Program-made: the position numbers and the translations under genes
The notes under the pieces: generated by a model
The model's database searches: none
Seen by the model: the letters and a program-made list of their open reading frames with translations, nothing else
What the model was told of the DNA's origin: nothing
Source of the DNA: Acidimicrobiia bacterium
Lineage (GTDB): Bacteria > Actinomycetota > Acidimicrobiia > Acidimicrobiales > Bin134
Reading direction: 5' to 3'
Assembly: GCA_022825005.1 (NCBI GenBank)
Contig: JAJDYU010000024.1
Location: forward strand, 1-64,000
DNA: 64,000 nucleotides
In this document: positions 17,656 through 26,553 of the stretch, one piece after another
How positions within the stretch are numbered: position 1 is the stretch's first letter
Layout of the letters: the number at the start of each line of letters is the position of its first letter

Positions 17656-17729
17656 GGGGCTGTAGCTCAGTTGGCTAGAGCGCCTCGTTCGCAACGAGGA
17701 GGCCGGCGGTTCGAGTCCGCTCAGCTCCA
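17656..17729 (+). tRNA. tRNA-Ala (anticodon CGC)
   Basis: A full cloverleaf can be drawn. Acceptor GGGGCTG pairs with CAGCTCC, the D-arm region is TAGCTCAGTTGGCTAGAGC, the anticodon stem CCTCG/CGAGG encloses TTCGCAA giving anticodon CGC (codon GCG, Ala), and the T stem GGCGG/CCGCT encloses TTCGAGT. The discriminator base is A. CCA is not encoded. Confidence 0.95.
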
Positions 17730-17760
17730 CTCAACCCTGCGCTACTAGCGTGATGCGCTG

Positions 17761-18759
17761 ATGACCAGTGACTTTGACATTGCGCTGGAGGGGTTCATTC
17801 GGCGGCACCTAGGCGAAGTCGACGGGCTTCGGGTGGAGGGCGAGGCTCGGGCCACCGGCGGTCAATCACGCGAGAACTGGCCGTTCGATCTGCATTGGCA
17901 AGATGGCGGCCAGTCGCACCATCGCCGGTTGTTTCTTCGACGCGATCCGGTGGGCAGCGTGCTGGAAACTGACCGCAGGGTGGAGTACGAGGTGCTGCGG
18001 CGGCTGCACGATCAGCCGGTGCGGGCCCCCGAGGTGGTGTGGCTGGATGCCGACGGGTCGGAACTGGGCCGCCCCGCCATGGTGATGACCCGCTACGACG
18101 GGCTCAACGACCACTTCATCCTGGAAGGCGGCATCAGCCAGCTCGACGAGGACACCCGGGTTGGCATCGCTTCGCAGATGGTGGACCTGATGATCGAGAT
18201 CCATGCCTTGGATTGGCGGGGTGCCGGGCTGAACGAGGTGCTGGCCGTGCCGGATGACCCGGCGGAGGCGGCAATCGACGAGTGGGCTGCGGTTGTGCAG
18301 CGCCAGTCGCTTGAGCCCCAGCCGGTGCTGGCCGAAATCGAGCAGTGGCTGCGCCGCAACCGGCCGGAGCCCGGGGAGACCACCGTGGTCCACGGCGACA
18401 TCAAACCGGGCAATGTGCTGTTCGACGGACACCGGGTGCAGGTGTTGTTGGACTGGGAGACCGTCCATCTCGGCGATCCGGCCGAAGATGTGGGTTGGGT
18501 AACCAACCCGATCCGCCGGCGCGAGCACCAGATCCCGGGACGGTGGGAGGTGGACGACTTGGTGTCGGCCTATGAGGCCCGCACCGGACGGGTCGTGGAC
18601 CGGGCCAGGCTGCGGTTCTGGCAAGTGCTGGCCAACTACAAGCTGGCGGCCATCACCATGACCGGAGTGCGTAGCTTTTGCGACGGCCGCACCCAGCGGG
18701 TGTGGTCGGGCACCGGACTACTGGGCAAGGTTCTCTTGGCCCAGACCAATGAGGAGTAG
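17761..18759 (+). CDS. Aminoglycoside-phosphotransferase-like (APH) family kinase
   Basis: 332-aa kinase-fold protein of the APH family. The catalytic loop is VVHGDIKPGN (near residue 210) and the metal-binding aspartate lies in LLDWETVHLGDPAEDVGW (near residue 230). In actinobacteria such proteins usually sit in lipid or acyl-CoA operons, where some act on hydroxyacyl-CoA or sugar substrates; this is not an antibiotic-resistance call. It heads a three-gene run with gaps of 2 bp each, ending at the 369-aa protein. Confidence 0.85.
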   Translation: MTSDFDIALEGFIRRHLGEVDGLRVEGEARATGGQSRENWPFDLHWQDGGQSHHRRLFLRRDPVGSVLETDRRVEYEVLRRLHDQPVRAPEVVWLDADGSELGRPAMVMTRYDGLNDHFILEGGISQLDEDTRVGIASQMVDLMIEIHALDWRGAGLNEVLAVPDDPAEAAIDEWAAVVQRQSLEPQPVLAEIEQWLRRNRPEPGETTVVHGDIKPGNVLFDGHRVQVLLDWETVHLGDPAEDVGWVTNPIRRREHQIPGRWEVDDLVSAYEARTGRVVDRARLRFWQVLANYKLAAITMTGVRSFCDGRTQRVWSGTGLLGKVLLAQTNEE

Positions 18760-18761
18760 CA

Positions 18762-19130
18762 ATGAGACCAACGTTGAGCGAACAGATCGAGGGTGCCCGG
18801 GTGGTGTTGGTGGAGTTGGTCGCCCCCGAAGTGTCCGACCCCTATGCCCAGGAGCAGGTGACCTACGCGGCTGCCGCCCTCGAAAACGCCGCCGCTCGTT
18901 GGCCCCACATACTGCCCGACCTGGTGGCCGACATCCGGGCGCTGGAAGAGGTCTTGGGCATCGAACCCGCGGCGCTGCACGAAGCCGTTCCCGGCGTTCC
19001 CGACCTGGCCGCCGCCGAGGAATACCACCGGGATCTCCGGGCCCGGCTGACCGATGAGATCATGGGCGGGTCTGAGTCGTCCCCGGCGGTGCGGGCCTAC
19101 CTGTCCGACTCCATAGAAAGGCTGAAATAG
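18762..19130 (+). CDS. Small conserved protein in the APH operon
   Basis: 122 aa, predicted mainly helical and acidic, with no signal peptide or metal motif. It begins two bases after the phosphotransferase stop and ends two bases before the next gene, so the three are probably translated from one message. Proteins of this size and position are often found between an APH-family kinase and a large unknown protein in actinobacteria, but no function is known to me. Confidence 0.7.
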   Translation: MRPTLSEQIEGARVVLVELVAPEVSDPYAQEQVTYAAAALENAAARWPHILPDLVADIRALEEVLGIEPAALHEAVPGVPDLAAAEEYHRDLRARLTDEIMGGSESSPAVRAYLSDSIERLK

Positions 19131-19132
19131 TC

Positions 19133-20242
19133 ATGCTCGGACCCCTTGACGACACCCTGTGGCACCAGATTGCCGAGCCGTTCGAACACGTCGGCACGTC
19201 TGACCCCCGGTTCTTCGACCGCTACTGGTTCGCGATCTACGACCCGGCGGGGCAGGCCGCGGTGCAGTTCACCATGGGCTCCTACAACAACATGAACGTG
19301 ATCGACGGCGGGGTGGTTATGGTGCGGGGCGGTACCCAGCACAACCTGCGGGCGTCGCGGGCGCTGCGCCCCCGCTTGGAACCCGAGGTGGGGCCGATGC
19401 GGGTGGAGCCCACGGTCCCGCTGGAGGAGCTGCGGATGATCCTGGCCCCCGGCGACCACTCCATTGCCTGCGATCTGGTGTGGCGGGCCGAGCTGGCCCC
19501 CGAGACAGAAAAGCCCCACGTGGAGCGGGAGCGGGGCCGGGTGACCCAGGACTACCAGCGGTTCAATCAGGTCGGCGTGGTAAACGGCTGGATCACCATC
19601 GGCGACGAGGGGCTGGAAGTGAACGGCTGGTGGGGCGGTCGGGACCACTCTTGGGGAGTGCGGCCGTCGATGGGCATCCCCGAGCCGGTGACCGGCCCGC
19701 CCCGACAGCACAGCGAGGCCGGCACGCTGTTCTACTTCTTGTTCTTCTCCACCAACCGCCGGGCCGGCCACGTGCAGATCATGGAGCGGGGGTCGGAAAG
19801 GGTGTACCTCACCGGGCTCATCCGAGACCGGGACGCCCCCGATGTCGACCGCCACGTGACCGAGGCCGATCTGTCGTTGGAGTTCTTCGCCGACACCCGG
19901 CGGTTCTCATCGGCCGACATGGCGGTGAGCCTGGACGACGGGCGATCGCTGCGGCTCGGTTCAGCGCCGCTGGGATCGGCGGTGGACATGGCCGGACTGG
20001 GCTACAGCGGCGGGTGGAACGACGAGCTCGGCCTCGGCGTGTACCGGGGCGAGTCCTATGTCGAGCACGAGATCTGGGACGTGAGCCATCCCGCCGATGT
20101 GGTGAGGGCCTCAGGCGAGGTGTTCACGCCCATGCACCGCATCGCCCCGGTCACCGTCACCACCGACGATCCCGACGAGACCGGCACCGGCAGCCTCACC
20201 ATGATCGCCAACGGCCGCCTCCCCCAGTACGGCCTGGACTGA
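19133..20242 (+). CDS. Conserved protein with a GGRDHSWGVR motif
   Basis: 369 aa, soluble by sequence, with no transmembrane segment. Visible landmarks are FDRYWFAIYDPAGQAAVQFT (near residue 25), VNGWWGGRDHSWGVRPSMGI (near 165) and a Ser/Thr-rich end. The DHSWGVR element resembles beta-rich AttH/hydroxyneurosporene-synthase-like proteins, a loose similarity from memory. Third gene of the APH operon; a role in lipid or terpenoid metabolism is plausible but unproven. Confidence 0.65.
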   Translation: MLGPLDDTLWHQIAEPFEHVGTSDPRFFDRYWFAIYDPAGQAAVQFTMGSYNNMNVIDGGVVMVRGGTQHNLRASRALRPRLEPEVGPMRVEPTVPLEELRMILAPGDHSIACDLVWRAELAPETEKPHVERERGRVTQDYQRFNQVGVVNGWITIGDEGLEVNGWWGGRDHSWGVRPSMGIPEPVTGPPRQHSEAGTLFYFLFFSTNRRAGHVQIMERGSERVYLTGLIRDRDAPDVDRHVTEADLSLEFFADTRRFSSADMAVSLDDGRSLRLGSAPLGSAVDMAGLGYSGGWNDELGLGVYRGESYVEHEIWDVSHPADVVRASGEVFTPMHRIAPVTVTTDDPDETGTGSLTMIANGRLPQYGLD

Positions 20243-20254
20243 GCTGCCCTCAGG

Positions 20255-21085
20255 TCAAGGCGCGTCGGGGAGGTTGGTGAAGCCGCGGCCGCTGGCTCTG
20301 CGGTACCAGCCCTGGGCGGTCATGGTGCCGCCGTCCACCGGGAGGGTCTGGCCGGTCATGAAACGGGACTGATCGGAGGCCAAGAACAGGGCCACCTCGG
20401 CGAAGTCGTCGGGGTTGCCGAAACGGCACAGGGGGATGTTCCGGGACACCTGCTCAAGGGGGCGATCCCGCAGCATCATGTCGAGGGGGGTTTGCAGGGT
20501 GACGGCCATGTCCGGGGCGATGCAGTTGACCCGGATGTTCTGTTCGGCCATCTCCAGGGCGACGGATCGAGTGAAGGCGATGATGGCGGCGTTGGATGCC
20601 GAATACACCGCTATTCCGGGCATGGCCCGCATGGCCTCCACCGTGGATACGTTCACAATGGTGCCCCCGCCCCCTTCCACCATGGTGGGCAGAAAAGCGC
20701 GGGTGCAGCGCAGCACATGGCGGAAGGTGATGTTGATCTGGGCATCCCAGTCGGCTTCTTCAGTTCGGATGAACGTGCCCCGGCCCGGCCGGTAGTCGCC
20801 CACGTTGTTGACCAGCACGTCCACTTGACCGTCGCCAAAGTCCAGGGCGGCCTGGTGGAACTGGGCCACCACATCGGCGTCGGTGATGTCGCCCACCACC
20901 GCGATGGCCCGCCCCCCGGCGTCGGTGATGTCGCCCACCGCGGCGTTGGCCAGGCCGGGATCGATGTCGTTGACCACCACCGCGGCACCGGCCTCGGCGA
21001 ACAACCGGGAGATTCCTCCCCCGATTCCCCCGCCCCCACCGGTGACGGCCGCGATCTTGTTGGCTAATGGCGTTGCGCTCGGCAT
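20255..21085 (-). CDS. SDR family oxidoreductase with a changed YxxxK motif
   Basis: 276-aa Rossmann-fold dehydrogenase. The nucleotide motif is TGGGGGIGGGISR near residue 15, NNVGDY stands at the NNAG position near 92, and the active-site serine is in NVSTVEAMRAMPG. The catalytic motif reads YSASN instead of YxxxK (AAC codon), so the usual catalytic lysine is missing. The C-terminal region has TGQTLPVDGG. It converges with the 369-aa gene with 12 bp between stops. Substrate unknown. Confidence 0.85.
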   Translation of the reverse strand: MPSATPLANKIAAVTGGGGGIGGGISRLFAEAGAAVVVNDIDPGLANAAVGDITDAGGRAIAVVGDITDADVVAQFHQAALDFGDGQVDVLVNNVGDYRPGRGTFIRTEEADWDAQINITFRHVLRCTRAFLPTMVEGGGGTIVNVSTVEAMRAMPGIAVYSASNAAIIAFTRSVALEMAEQNIRVNCIAPDMAVTLQTPLDMMLRDRPLEQVSRNIPLCRFGNPDDFAEVALFLASDQSRFMTGQTLPVDGGTMTAQGWYRRASGRGFTNLPDAP

Positions 21086-21172
21086 GCGGGCTTTCTAGCG
21101 CATCCCGTGGTCGGTCTGTGAATTGGTCTGGCCCGACACGCGTGGCCTTGCCCCTGCGGTTGGCGATGCTCG

Positions 21173-22183
21173 CTACTCGCGTCGGCGGCGGGCGAGGTCT
21201 AGGTCTTGGTCGGCCAGTTCATTGGCGAGTTCCAGGTAGCGCCGCAGCCGACCAGGGTCCACGTTGCTGGCCACCGCGCAGTCAGGCTCTCCCTGGTGCC
21301 AGCAGTCATCGGCAAAGCGGCACTCATCGTCTAGGGCGTCGATCTCGGCGTAGGCCGCAGCCAACCCCTCCCACGCATCCCACGGCCCTACGGCTCGGAT
21401 GCCGGGCGTGTCCACTATTGCCCCGCCACTAGGCAGCGCGATGAGCCGTCGGGCGATGGTGGTGTGACGGCCTCGGGCGTCACCAGCCCGTACTTCCTGG
21501 GTGGCCTGGACCTCGTCGCCCACCAACGCGTTTATGAGCGTGGACTTGCCCACTCCCGATGGCCCCAGCAGCGCCAGAGTCCGTCCCCCTTCCAGCAGGG
21601 CGGTCAGGCTATCGAGTCCCTCGCCCCGCAGCGCAGCGGTGACCACCACCGTCGCCCCCGGCGCAAGAACGGCGGCCTTGGCCGCATCTCTATCGGGATG
21701 GCGCCGGAGGTCGGCTTTGGCCAAGATCACCGCCACCGCCGCGCCCGACTGCCAGCCCACCACGCAGAAGCGCTCTAGTTGGGCCGGATTGATGCGCCGG
21801 TCGAGGCCGTGGACCACTCCCACCACATCGGCGTTGGCCACCAGCGTCTGGGCCCGGGCGTGCTCGGCGGGGTCTCGCCTCACCACCAGCGTGCGCCGCT
21901 CCAGCACCTGCTCGACCACGGGGCTGTCGTCGGGGCCGGGCACGACGGTGATCCAGTCGCCGGTAACCGGGGCCACATCGCCTTGGGCTCGCAGGGAATC
22001 AGACGAGACCCGGAAATGGCCCTCGTCGGTCATCACCTCGCACTCTCCCCGATCCACCTGCACCACCCGACCCAGCGGTCCCTGGTGGTGCTCGGCCAAC
22101 TCCCGCCACCGCTGATCGACGCCCAAGGCCTCCAGCGGCGTCATGAGACGAAGATCGGCACGATTTCCATAATCTGGCTCCAA
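21173..22183 (-). CDS. rsgA: Ribosome small-subunit-dependent GTPase A
   Basis: Circularly permuted GTPase that checks late maturation of the 30S subunit. 336 aa. An N-terminal OB-like domain is followed by permuted G motifs: VILAKADLRRH (G4, near residue 153), GPSGVGKSTLIN (G1, near 206) and VDTPGIRAVG (G3, near 260). The C-terminal zinc knuckle has CRFADDCWHQGEPDCAV. The start may be the ATG at 22183 or one 13 codons inside (before TPLEALGVD). It is transcribed away from the sulfite-oxidase-fold gene. Confidence 0.93.
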   Translation of the reverse strand: MEPDYGNRADLRLMTPLEALGVDQRWRELAEHHQGPLGRVVQVDRGECEVMTDEGHFRVSSDSLRAQGDVAPVTGDWITVVPGPDDSPVVEQVLERRTLVVRRDPAEHARAQTLVANADVVGVVHGLDRRINPAQLERFCVVGWQSGAAVAVILAKADLRRHPDRDAAKAAVLAPGATVVVTAALRGEGLDSLTALLEGGRTLALLGPSGVGKSTLINALVGDEVQATQEVRAGDARGRHTTIARRLIALPSGGAIVDTPGIRAVGPWDAWEGLAAAYAEIDALDDECRFADDCWHQGEPDCAVASNVDPGRLRRYLELANELADQDLDLARRRRE

Positions 22184-22286
22184 GTAGTGGGCCTTTTGTG
22201 GCCCACGTGGCGGAAAATCACAATAGCCTTAGTTCCACACAGCCGGATGATGAACAGCCGGGCCACAAACTGATCGGAAGGCACAA

Positions 22287-24077
22287 ATGAGCGAATCCGA
22301 AGCAGCCGCCTCAGCCCCGCGGCCAGCGGCCATCTCACCGTTCCAAGCGATCTCCGCTGGCATCGTGGCCGCCGGCGGAGCGTTGGGCTTGAGCGAGATC
22401 CTGTCGGGGCTGAGCCGCAAGATTCCGTCGCTGGTGGTCTCGGTGGCCGAGGAGATCGTGGACATCACCCCCGGCTTCATCGCCCGCTGGTCCATCGACA
22501 CCCTGGGCAGCGCGCAGAAGCCGGCGCTGGTGTGGGGCATCGTGATCGTGTCGATTCTGCTGGGTGCGGTGCTGGGTTGGCCTTCTCGCAAGCGCTGGTG
22601 GGTGATGCCCGCTGGTCTTGTGGTTTTCGCCATTGTCGGCGGGTGGGCCGCGGCCCGCAACCCGCTGTCCAGCGATGGTTTGGGATGGATGTCGGGTCTG
22701 CTGTCGGGGGCATTCGGCATCGCGTTGTTCTTGAGCCTTTATGTGCTGGCGGTGGCAGACGCATCTTCGGACGAAGCCGACCCTGAGGCCGGTGCCGCGG
22801 CCGAAGGCCGACGGGTGCCGATGGTCGGCCGGGGCCGGTTCAACGACCGGCGCCGATTCGTCGGGGCAGTGGGGATCATGGCCGGGGCATCGTTGGCCGG
22901 GGGGCTTCTGGGCCGATGGCTGCGGCGGCGCGACACCGTAGAGGGGGCCCGGAAGGGAGTGGCCGAAGCTCTCCAGGGCCGCAGCATCGCCACTCCCACC
23001 GCTAGGCCCACGCCGAGGGCCACCGAGTCGGCCTCGGAACCGGATACTTCGGCCGACGGCTCTGCCACGGCGACGCCAGAGGCCGCCGGAGCAGATCCCA
23101 CCGCGGAGGCGACCCCCGATGCCACCGCTGAGCCCACTCCCTCGGTCACCGCCGAGCCAGTGCGGGAGCCCAACTTTGACCACATCGCCGGGATCGCTCC
23201 GCTCATCACTCCCAACGAGGACTTCTACCTGATCGACACCGCCCTCTCGTATCCCCAGGTGGACCCGGCGGACTGGTCGCTGCAGATTCACGGCATGGTG
23301 GACCGGGAGGTGGAGATCAGCTTCGACGAACTGCTCGACCTGGGCCTGGTTCGAGAGCAGGTGACCCTGTCGTGTGTGTCCAACCGCGTGGGCGGACGCC
23401 TGGTGGGCAACGCCGAGTGGGTGGGGGTGCCGCTGGCCACCGTGTTAGACCAGGCAGGGGTGCAGCCGGGGGCCACGCAAATTGTGGGCCGTTCGATTGA
23501 CCGGTGGACCGCGGGCTTCCCCACCGAGGTGGCGCTCGACGGTCGAGTGGCCATGGTGGCCGTGCAGATGAACGGCGAGCCGCTACCCATCTCCCACGGC
23601 TTCCCCGCCCGGCTGGTGGTGGCTGGGTTGTACGGCTACGTGTCGGCCACCAAGTGGCTTTCCGACATCGAGCTCACTACCTGGGAGGCGTTCAACGGCT
23701 ACTGGATTCCCCGCGGCTGGTCGAAGGAGGGGCCGATCAAGACCCAGTCCCGCATCGACGTGCCCCGCCGGGACTCCACTATCGACCCCGGTCCCACCGC
23801 CATTGCCGGCGTGGCCTGGGCCCCTAGCCGGGCGATCGAAAAGGTAGAGGTGCAGGTGGACGACGAGGATTGGGTAGAGGCCGAGCTCAGCCGGGAGACC
23901 ACCATCAACTCATGGCGGCAGTGGATGGTTACCTGGAACGCCACCCCCGGCGAGCACCAAGTGCGGGTACGGGCCACCGACGGCACCAACACCACCCAAA
24001 CCTCCGAGATCAGCGACCCCGCCCCCGACGGGGCTACGGGCTGGCACACCATCCGGGTGAGGGCTGACGAAGCCTGA
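22287..24077 (+). CDS. Membrane-anchored sulfite-oxidase-fold molybdopterin oxidoreductase
   Basis: 596 aa in three parts. Residues 1-165 contain several hydrophobic segments. Residues about 190-290 are a basic stretch (GRWLRRRD) and a low-complexity Thr/Ala/Pro/Glu linker. From about residue 300 there is a catalytic SUOX-type domain, with the molybdenum-ligand cysteine in QVTLSCVSNRVGGRLVGNA, the motif HGFPARLVVAGLYGYVSATK, and a C-terminal Ig-like dimerisation domain (IAGVAWAPSRAIEKVEVQ). It would oxidise or reduce a small substrate outside the cytoplasm; the substrate is unknown. The Moco genes about 7 kb upstream could supply the cofactor. Confidence 0.9.
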   Translation: MSESEAAASAPRPAAISPFQAISAGIVAAGGALGLSEILSGLSRKIPSLVVSVAEEIVDITPGFIARWSIDTLGSAQKPALVWGIVIVSILLGAVLGWPSRKRWWVMPAGLVVFAIVGGWAAARNPLSSDGLGWMSGLLSGAFGIALFLSLYVLAVADASSDEADPEAGAAAEGRRVPMVGRGRFNDRRRFVGAVGIMAGASLAGGLLGRWLRRRDTVEGARKGVAEALQGRSIATPTARPTPRATESASEPDTSADGSATATPEAAGADPTAEATPDATAEPTPSVTAEPVREPNFDHIAGIAPLITPNEDFYLIDTALSYPQVDPADWSLQIHGMVDREVEISFDELLDLGLVREQVTLSCVSNRVGGRLVGNAEWVGVPLATVLDQAGVQPGATQIVGRSIDRWTAGFPTEVALDGRVAMVAVQMNGEPLPISHGFPARLVVAGLYGYVSATKWLSDIELTTWEAFNGYWIPRGWSKEGPIKTQSRIDVPRRDSTIDPGPTAIAGVAWAPSRAIEKVEVQVDDEDWVEAELSRETTINSWRQWMVTWNATPGEHQVRVRATDGTNTTQTSEISDPAPDGATGWHTIRVRADEA

Positions 24078-24150
24078 TTCCCCCCTGTGCCTTGGGGGAG
24101 TGAACCCAGCCGCATTCCCCCCTGTGCCTTGGGGGAGTGAACCCAGCCGC
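24077..24150. repeat. Perfect 37-bp tandem duplication containing a hairpin
   Basis: Two identical 37-bp units (24077-24113 and 24114-24150) lie between the molybdoenzyme stop and the acyl-CoA dehydrogenase start. Each unit contains TCCCCC and GGGGGA arms separated by about nine bases, giving a terminator-like stem-loop without a T tract. The final A of the upstream TGA belongs to the first unit. The position suits transcription termination or RNA processing between two unrelated genes. Confidence 0.9.
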
Positions 24151-24167
24151 CAGTAGATTTCTGGCAG

Positions 24168-25358
24168 ATGGACTTTGATCTCACCCCTTCTGAGAGGGAC
24201 TTCCGCGACGAGGTGCGCACGTGGCTGGAGGAGCACCTGGTGGGGGACTTCGCCGGCCTGAGGGGCCGGGGCGGCATGGGCCAGGAGGACATTCCCGCCG
24301 AACAGCAGATCGCCTGGGAGCGCGAGCTAGCCAGCGGCGGCTGGCTGGGAATCGATTTTCCGGCTCATTTGGGTGGCCGGGAGTGCAGCTTGTCGGAGCA
24401 GGTGCTGTTCCACCAGACATATGTGGAGGCTCGGGCGCCGGGGCGGCTGCCCAACATGGGGGTCACGCTGTTGGGGCCGACGTTGGTGGCCTACGGCACG
24501 CCCGAGCAGCAGGAGCGGTTTGTGCCCCCGATTTTGTCGGGCGATGAGTTCTGGTGCCAGGGCTATTCCGAACCCAACGCCGGTTCGGATTTGGCCAATG
24601 TGGGCACCAAAGCGATGCTCGACGGTGATCGCTGGGTGGTGAACGGCCAGAAGATCTGGACATCGCTGGCCCAGTATTCCGACTGGTGTTTCGTGGTGTG
24701 CCGCACCGACCCCGACTCTGACCGCCACGCCGGGCTCTCCTACCTGCTGGTACCGATGGACCAGCCGGGGATCGAGATCCGCCCCATCGTCCAGATCACC
24801 GGCGGAACCGAGTTCAACGAGGTCTTCTTCGACGATGCGGTGACCGACGCCGATCTGGTGGTGGGGGAAGTGGGCCGGGGTTGGGAGGTGGCCATGGGCA
24901 CGCTGGCCTTCGAGCGGGGGGCGTCCACGCTGGGCCAGCAGACCTACTTCCGCCAAGAGCTGGACGCCCTGTTGGCCGAAGCTCGGGCCAACGGCACTGC
25001 CGGTGATCTCGTGGTCCGCCAGGAGCTGGCCCAGGCCTACGCCACGCTGGAGATCATGCGCTACAACAACCTGCGGATGCTCACCGTGGTTGACGCGGGC
25101 GGGGTGCCGGGGTCGGAGATGTCCATTGGCAAGCTGTTGTGGTCCAACTGGCACCGCTCGCTGGGCGAGCTGATGGTGGGGGTGCGAGGGGCGGATGCGC
25201 TGGCGGTTGCTGTCGACGATGGCGAGGACTACTCGCTGGACTCCTGGCAGCGCACGTTCCTGTACAGCAGATCCCACACCATATATGCCGGATCGAACGA
25301 GATTCAGCGGAACATCATCGGCGAGCGGGTTCTCGGATTGCCCCGAGAGCCGCGATGA
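24168..25358 (+). CDS. Acyl-CoA dehydrogenase
   Basis: FAD flavoprotein of the acyl-CoA dehydrogenase family, 396 aa. The N-terminal domain begins DFDLTPSERDFRDEVR. The FAD/substrate region has QGYSEPNAGSDLANVGTKA (near residue 125) and NGQKIWTSLAQYSDWCFV (near 155). The C-terminal helical domain ends with HTIYAGSNEIQRNIIGERVL. The acyl substrate cannot be told from sequence; the adjacent thiolase and SDR suggest a beta-oxidation-like or sterol/terpenoid degradation route. Confidence 0.93.
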   Translation: MDFDLTPSERDFRDEVRTWLEEHLVGDFAGLRGRGGMGQEDIPAEQQIAWERELASGGWLGIDFPAHLGGRECSLSEQVLFHQTYVEARAPGRLPNMGVTLLGPTLVAYGTPEQQERFVPPILSGDEFWCQGYSEPNAGSDLANVGTKAMLDGDRWVVNGQKIWTSLAQYSDWCFVVCRTDPDSDRHAGLSYLLVPMDQPGIEIRPIVQITGGTEFNEVFFDDAVTDADLVVGEVGRGWEVAMGTLAFERGASTLGQQTYFRQELDALLAEARANGTAGDLVVRQELAQAYATLEIMRYNNLRMLTVVDAGGVPGSEMSIGKLLWSNWHRSLGELMVGVRGADALAVAVDDGEDYSLDSWQRTFLYSRSHTIYAGSNEIQRNIIGERVLGLPREPR

Positions 25359-25385
25359 TTTCTACAAGGGAAACAAGGAGCAGCC

Positions 25386-26543
25386 ATGGCTGAGGCATAC
25401 ATCATCGACGCGGTCCGCACTCCGGTGGGACGACGGGGCGGCAGCCTCTCGGAGATCCACCCGGCGGATCTGGGCGCCCATCCCATTCTCGGGCTTCTCG
25501 ATCGCACCGGTGTCGACCCGGCTGCGGTCGACGATGTGATGTATGGCTGTGTGGACGCTCTTGGCCCCCAAGCCGGCGACATCGCCCGCACCGCTTGGCT
25601 GGCTGCCGGACTGCCCGAGCATGTGCCCGGTACCACCATCGACCGCCAGTGCGGATCGGCCCAGCAGGCCGTCCACTTCGCAGCCCAGGCGGTGATGGCC
25701 GGCGTTAACGACATGGTGGTGGCCGGCGGGGTGCAGAACATGAGCATGATCCCCATCGGCGCGGCCATGACCGTTGCCGAGCATGTGGGGGTGACTGATC
25801 CCGACCCATTCACCGGCTCCGACGGCTGGGTGGACCGCTACGGCACCCAGGAAGTGTCGCAGTTCCGGGGGGCCGAGATGATCGCCGAGCACTGGGACAT
25901 CAGCCGGGAGCAGATGGAGGAGTTCGCGCTGGCCAGCCACGAGCGGGCCGCCACCGCCACCGACGAGGGCCGGTTCCAAAACGAGATCCTTCCCCTGGCC
26001 GGCTTGGAGTTTGACGAGGGCATTCGCCGGGGGACCACGCTGGAGAAGATGGCCGGCTTGTCCACCCTGATCGAGGGCGGGCGGCTGACCGCGGCGGTGT
26101 CCAGCCAGATCTCCGACGCGGGCTGCGCCATGTTGATCTGCGGGGAACAGGCGGTGGCCGATCACGGATTGAAACCCCGGGCCCGTTTCCACCACCTGTC
26201 GGTGCGGGGTGCCGACCCCATCTACATGCTCACCGGCCCCATCCCGGCCACCGAGTACGCCTTGGCCCGAACCGGCATGACCATCGACGACATCGACCTG
26301 TTCGAGTGCAATGAGGCCTTCGCCTCGGTGGTACTGGCCTGGATGGGCGAGCACGACGTGCCCCACGAGAAGGTCAACGTAAACGGCGGGGCCATCGCTT
26401 TGGGCCATCCGCTGGGAGCTACTGGGGCCCGGCTCATGACCACCCTGTTGAACGAGCTGGAGCGCACCGGCGGCCGATACGGGCTGCAAACCATGTGCGA
26501 GGGCGGCGGCCAAGCCAACGTCACCATCATCGAGCGTTTGTAG
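25386..26543 (+). CDS. Thiolase family acetyl-CoA acyltransferase
   Basis: 385-aa thiolase cleaving 3-ketoacyl-CoA or joining two acyl-CoAs. The nucleophilic cysteine is in TIDRQCGSAQQAVHFAAQA (near residue 90). The other active-site motifs are FECNEAFASV (near 310) and GGAIALGHPLGATGARL (near 340). The C-terminal cysteine of classic thiolases is in CEGGGQANVTII. It starts with ATG behind AAGGAG (25374-25379), 28 bp after the acyl-CoA dehydrogenase, and is probably in the same operon. Confidence 0.95.
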   Translation: MAEAYIIDAVRTPVGRRGGSLSEIHPADLGAHPILGLLDRTGVDPAAVDDVMYGCVDALGPQAGDIARTAWLAAGLPEHVPGTTIDRQCGSAQQAVHFAAQAVMAGVNDMVVAGGVQNMSMIPIGAAMTVAEHVGVTDPDPFTGSDGWVDRYGTQEVSQFRGAEMIAEHWDISREQMEEFALASHERAATATDEGRFQNEILPLAGLEFDEGIRRGTTLEKMAGLSTLIEGGRLTAAVSSQISDAGCAMLICGEQAVADHGLKPRARFHHLSVRGADPIYMLTGPIPATEYALARTGMTIDDIDLFECNEAFASVVLAWMGEHDVPHEKVNVNGGAIALGHPLGATGARLMTTLLNELERTGGRYGLQTMCEGGGQANVTIIERL

Positions 26544-26553
26544 CAGCAGCGAC

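Noticed and set aside
17761..18759. Antibiotic resistance phosphotransferase
   Set aside because: The HGD and DWE motifs mark the broad APH kinase family; operon context points to metabolism.
24077..24150. CRISPR-like repeat
   Set aside because: The two units are directly adjacent with no spacer and no cas genes are present.
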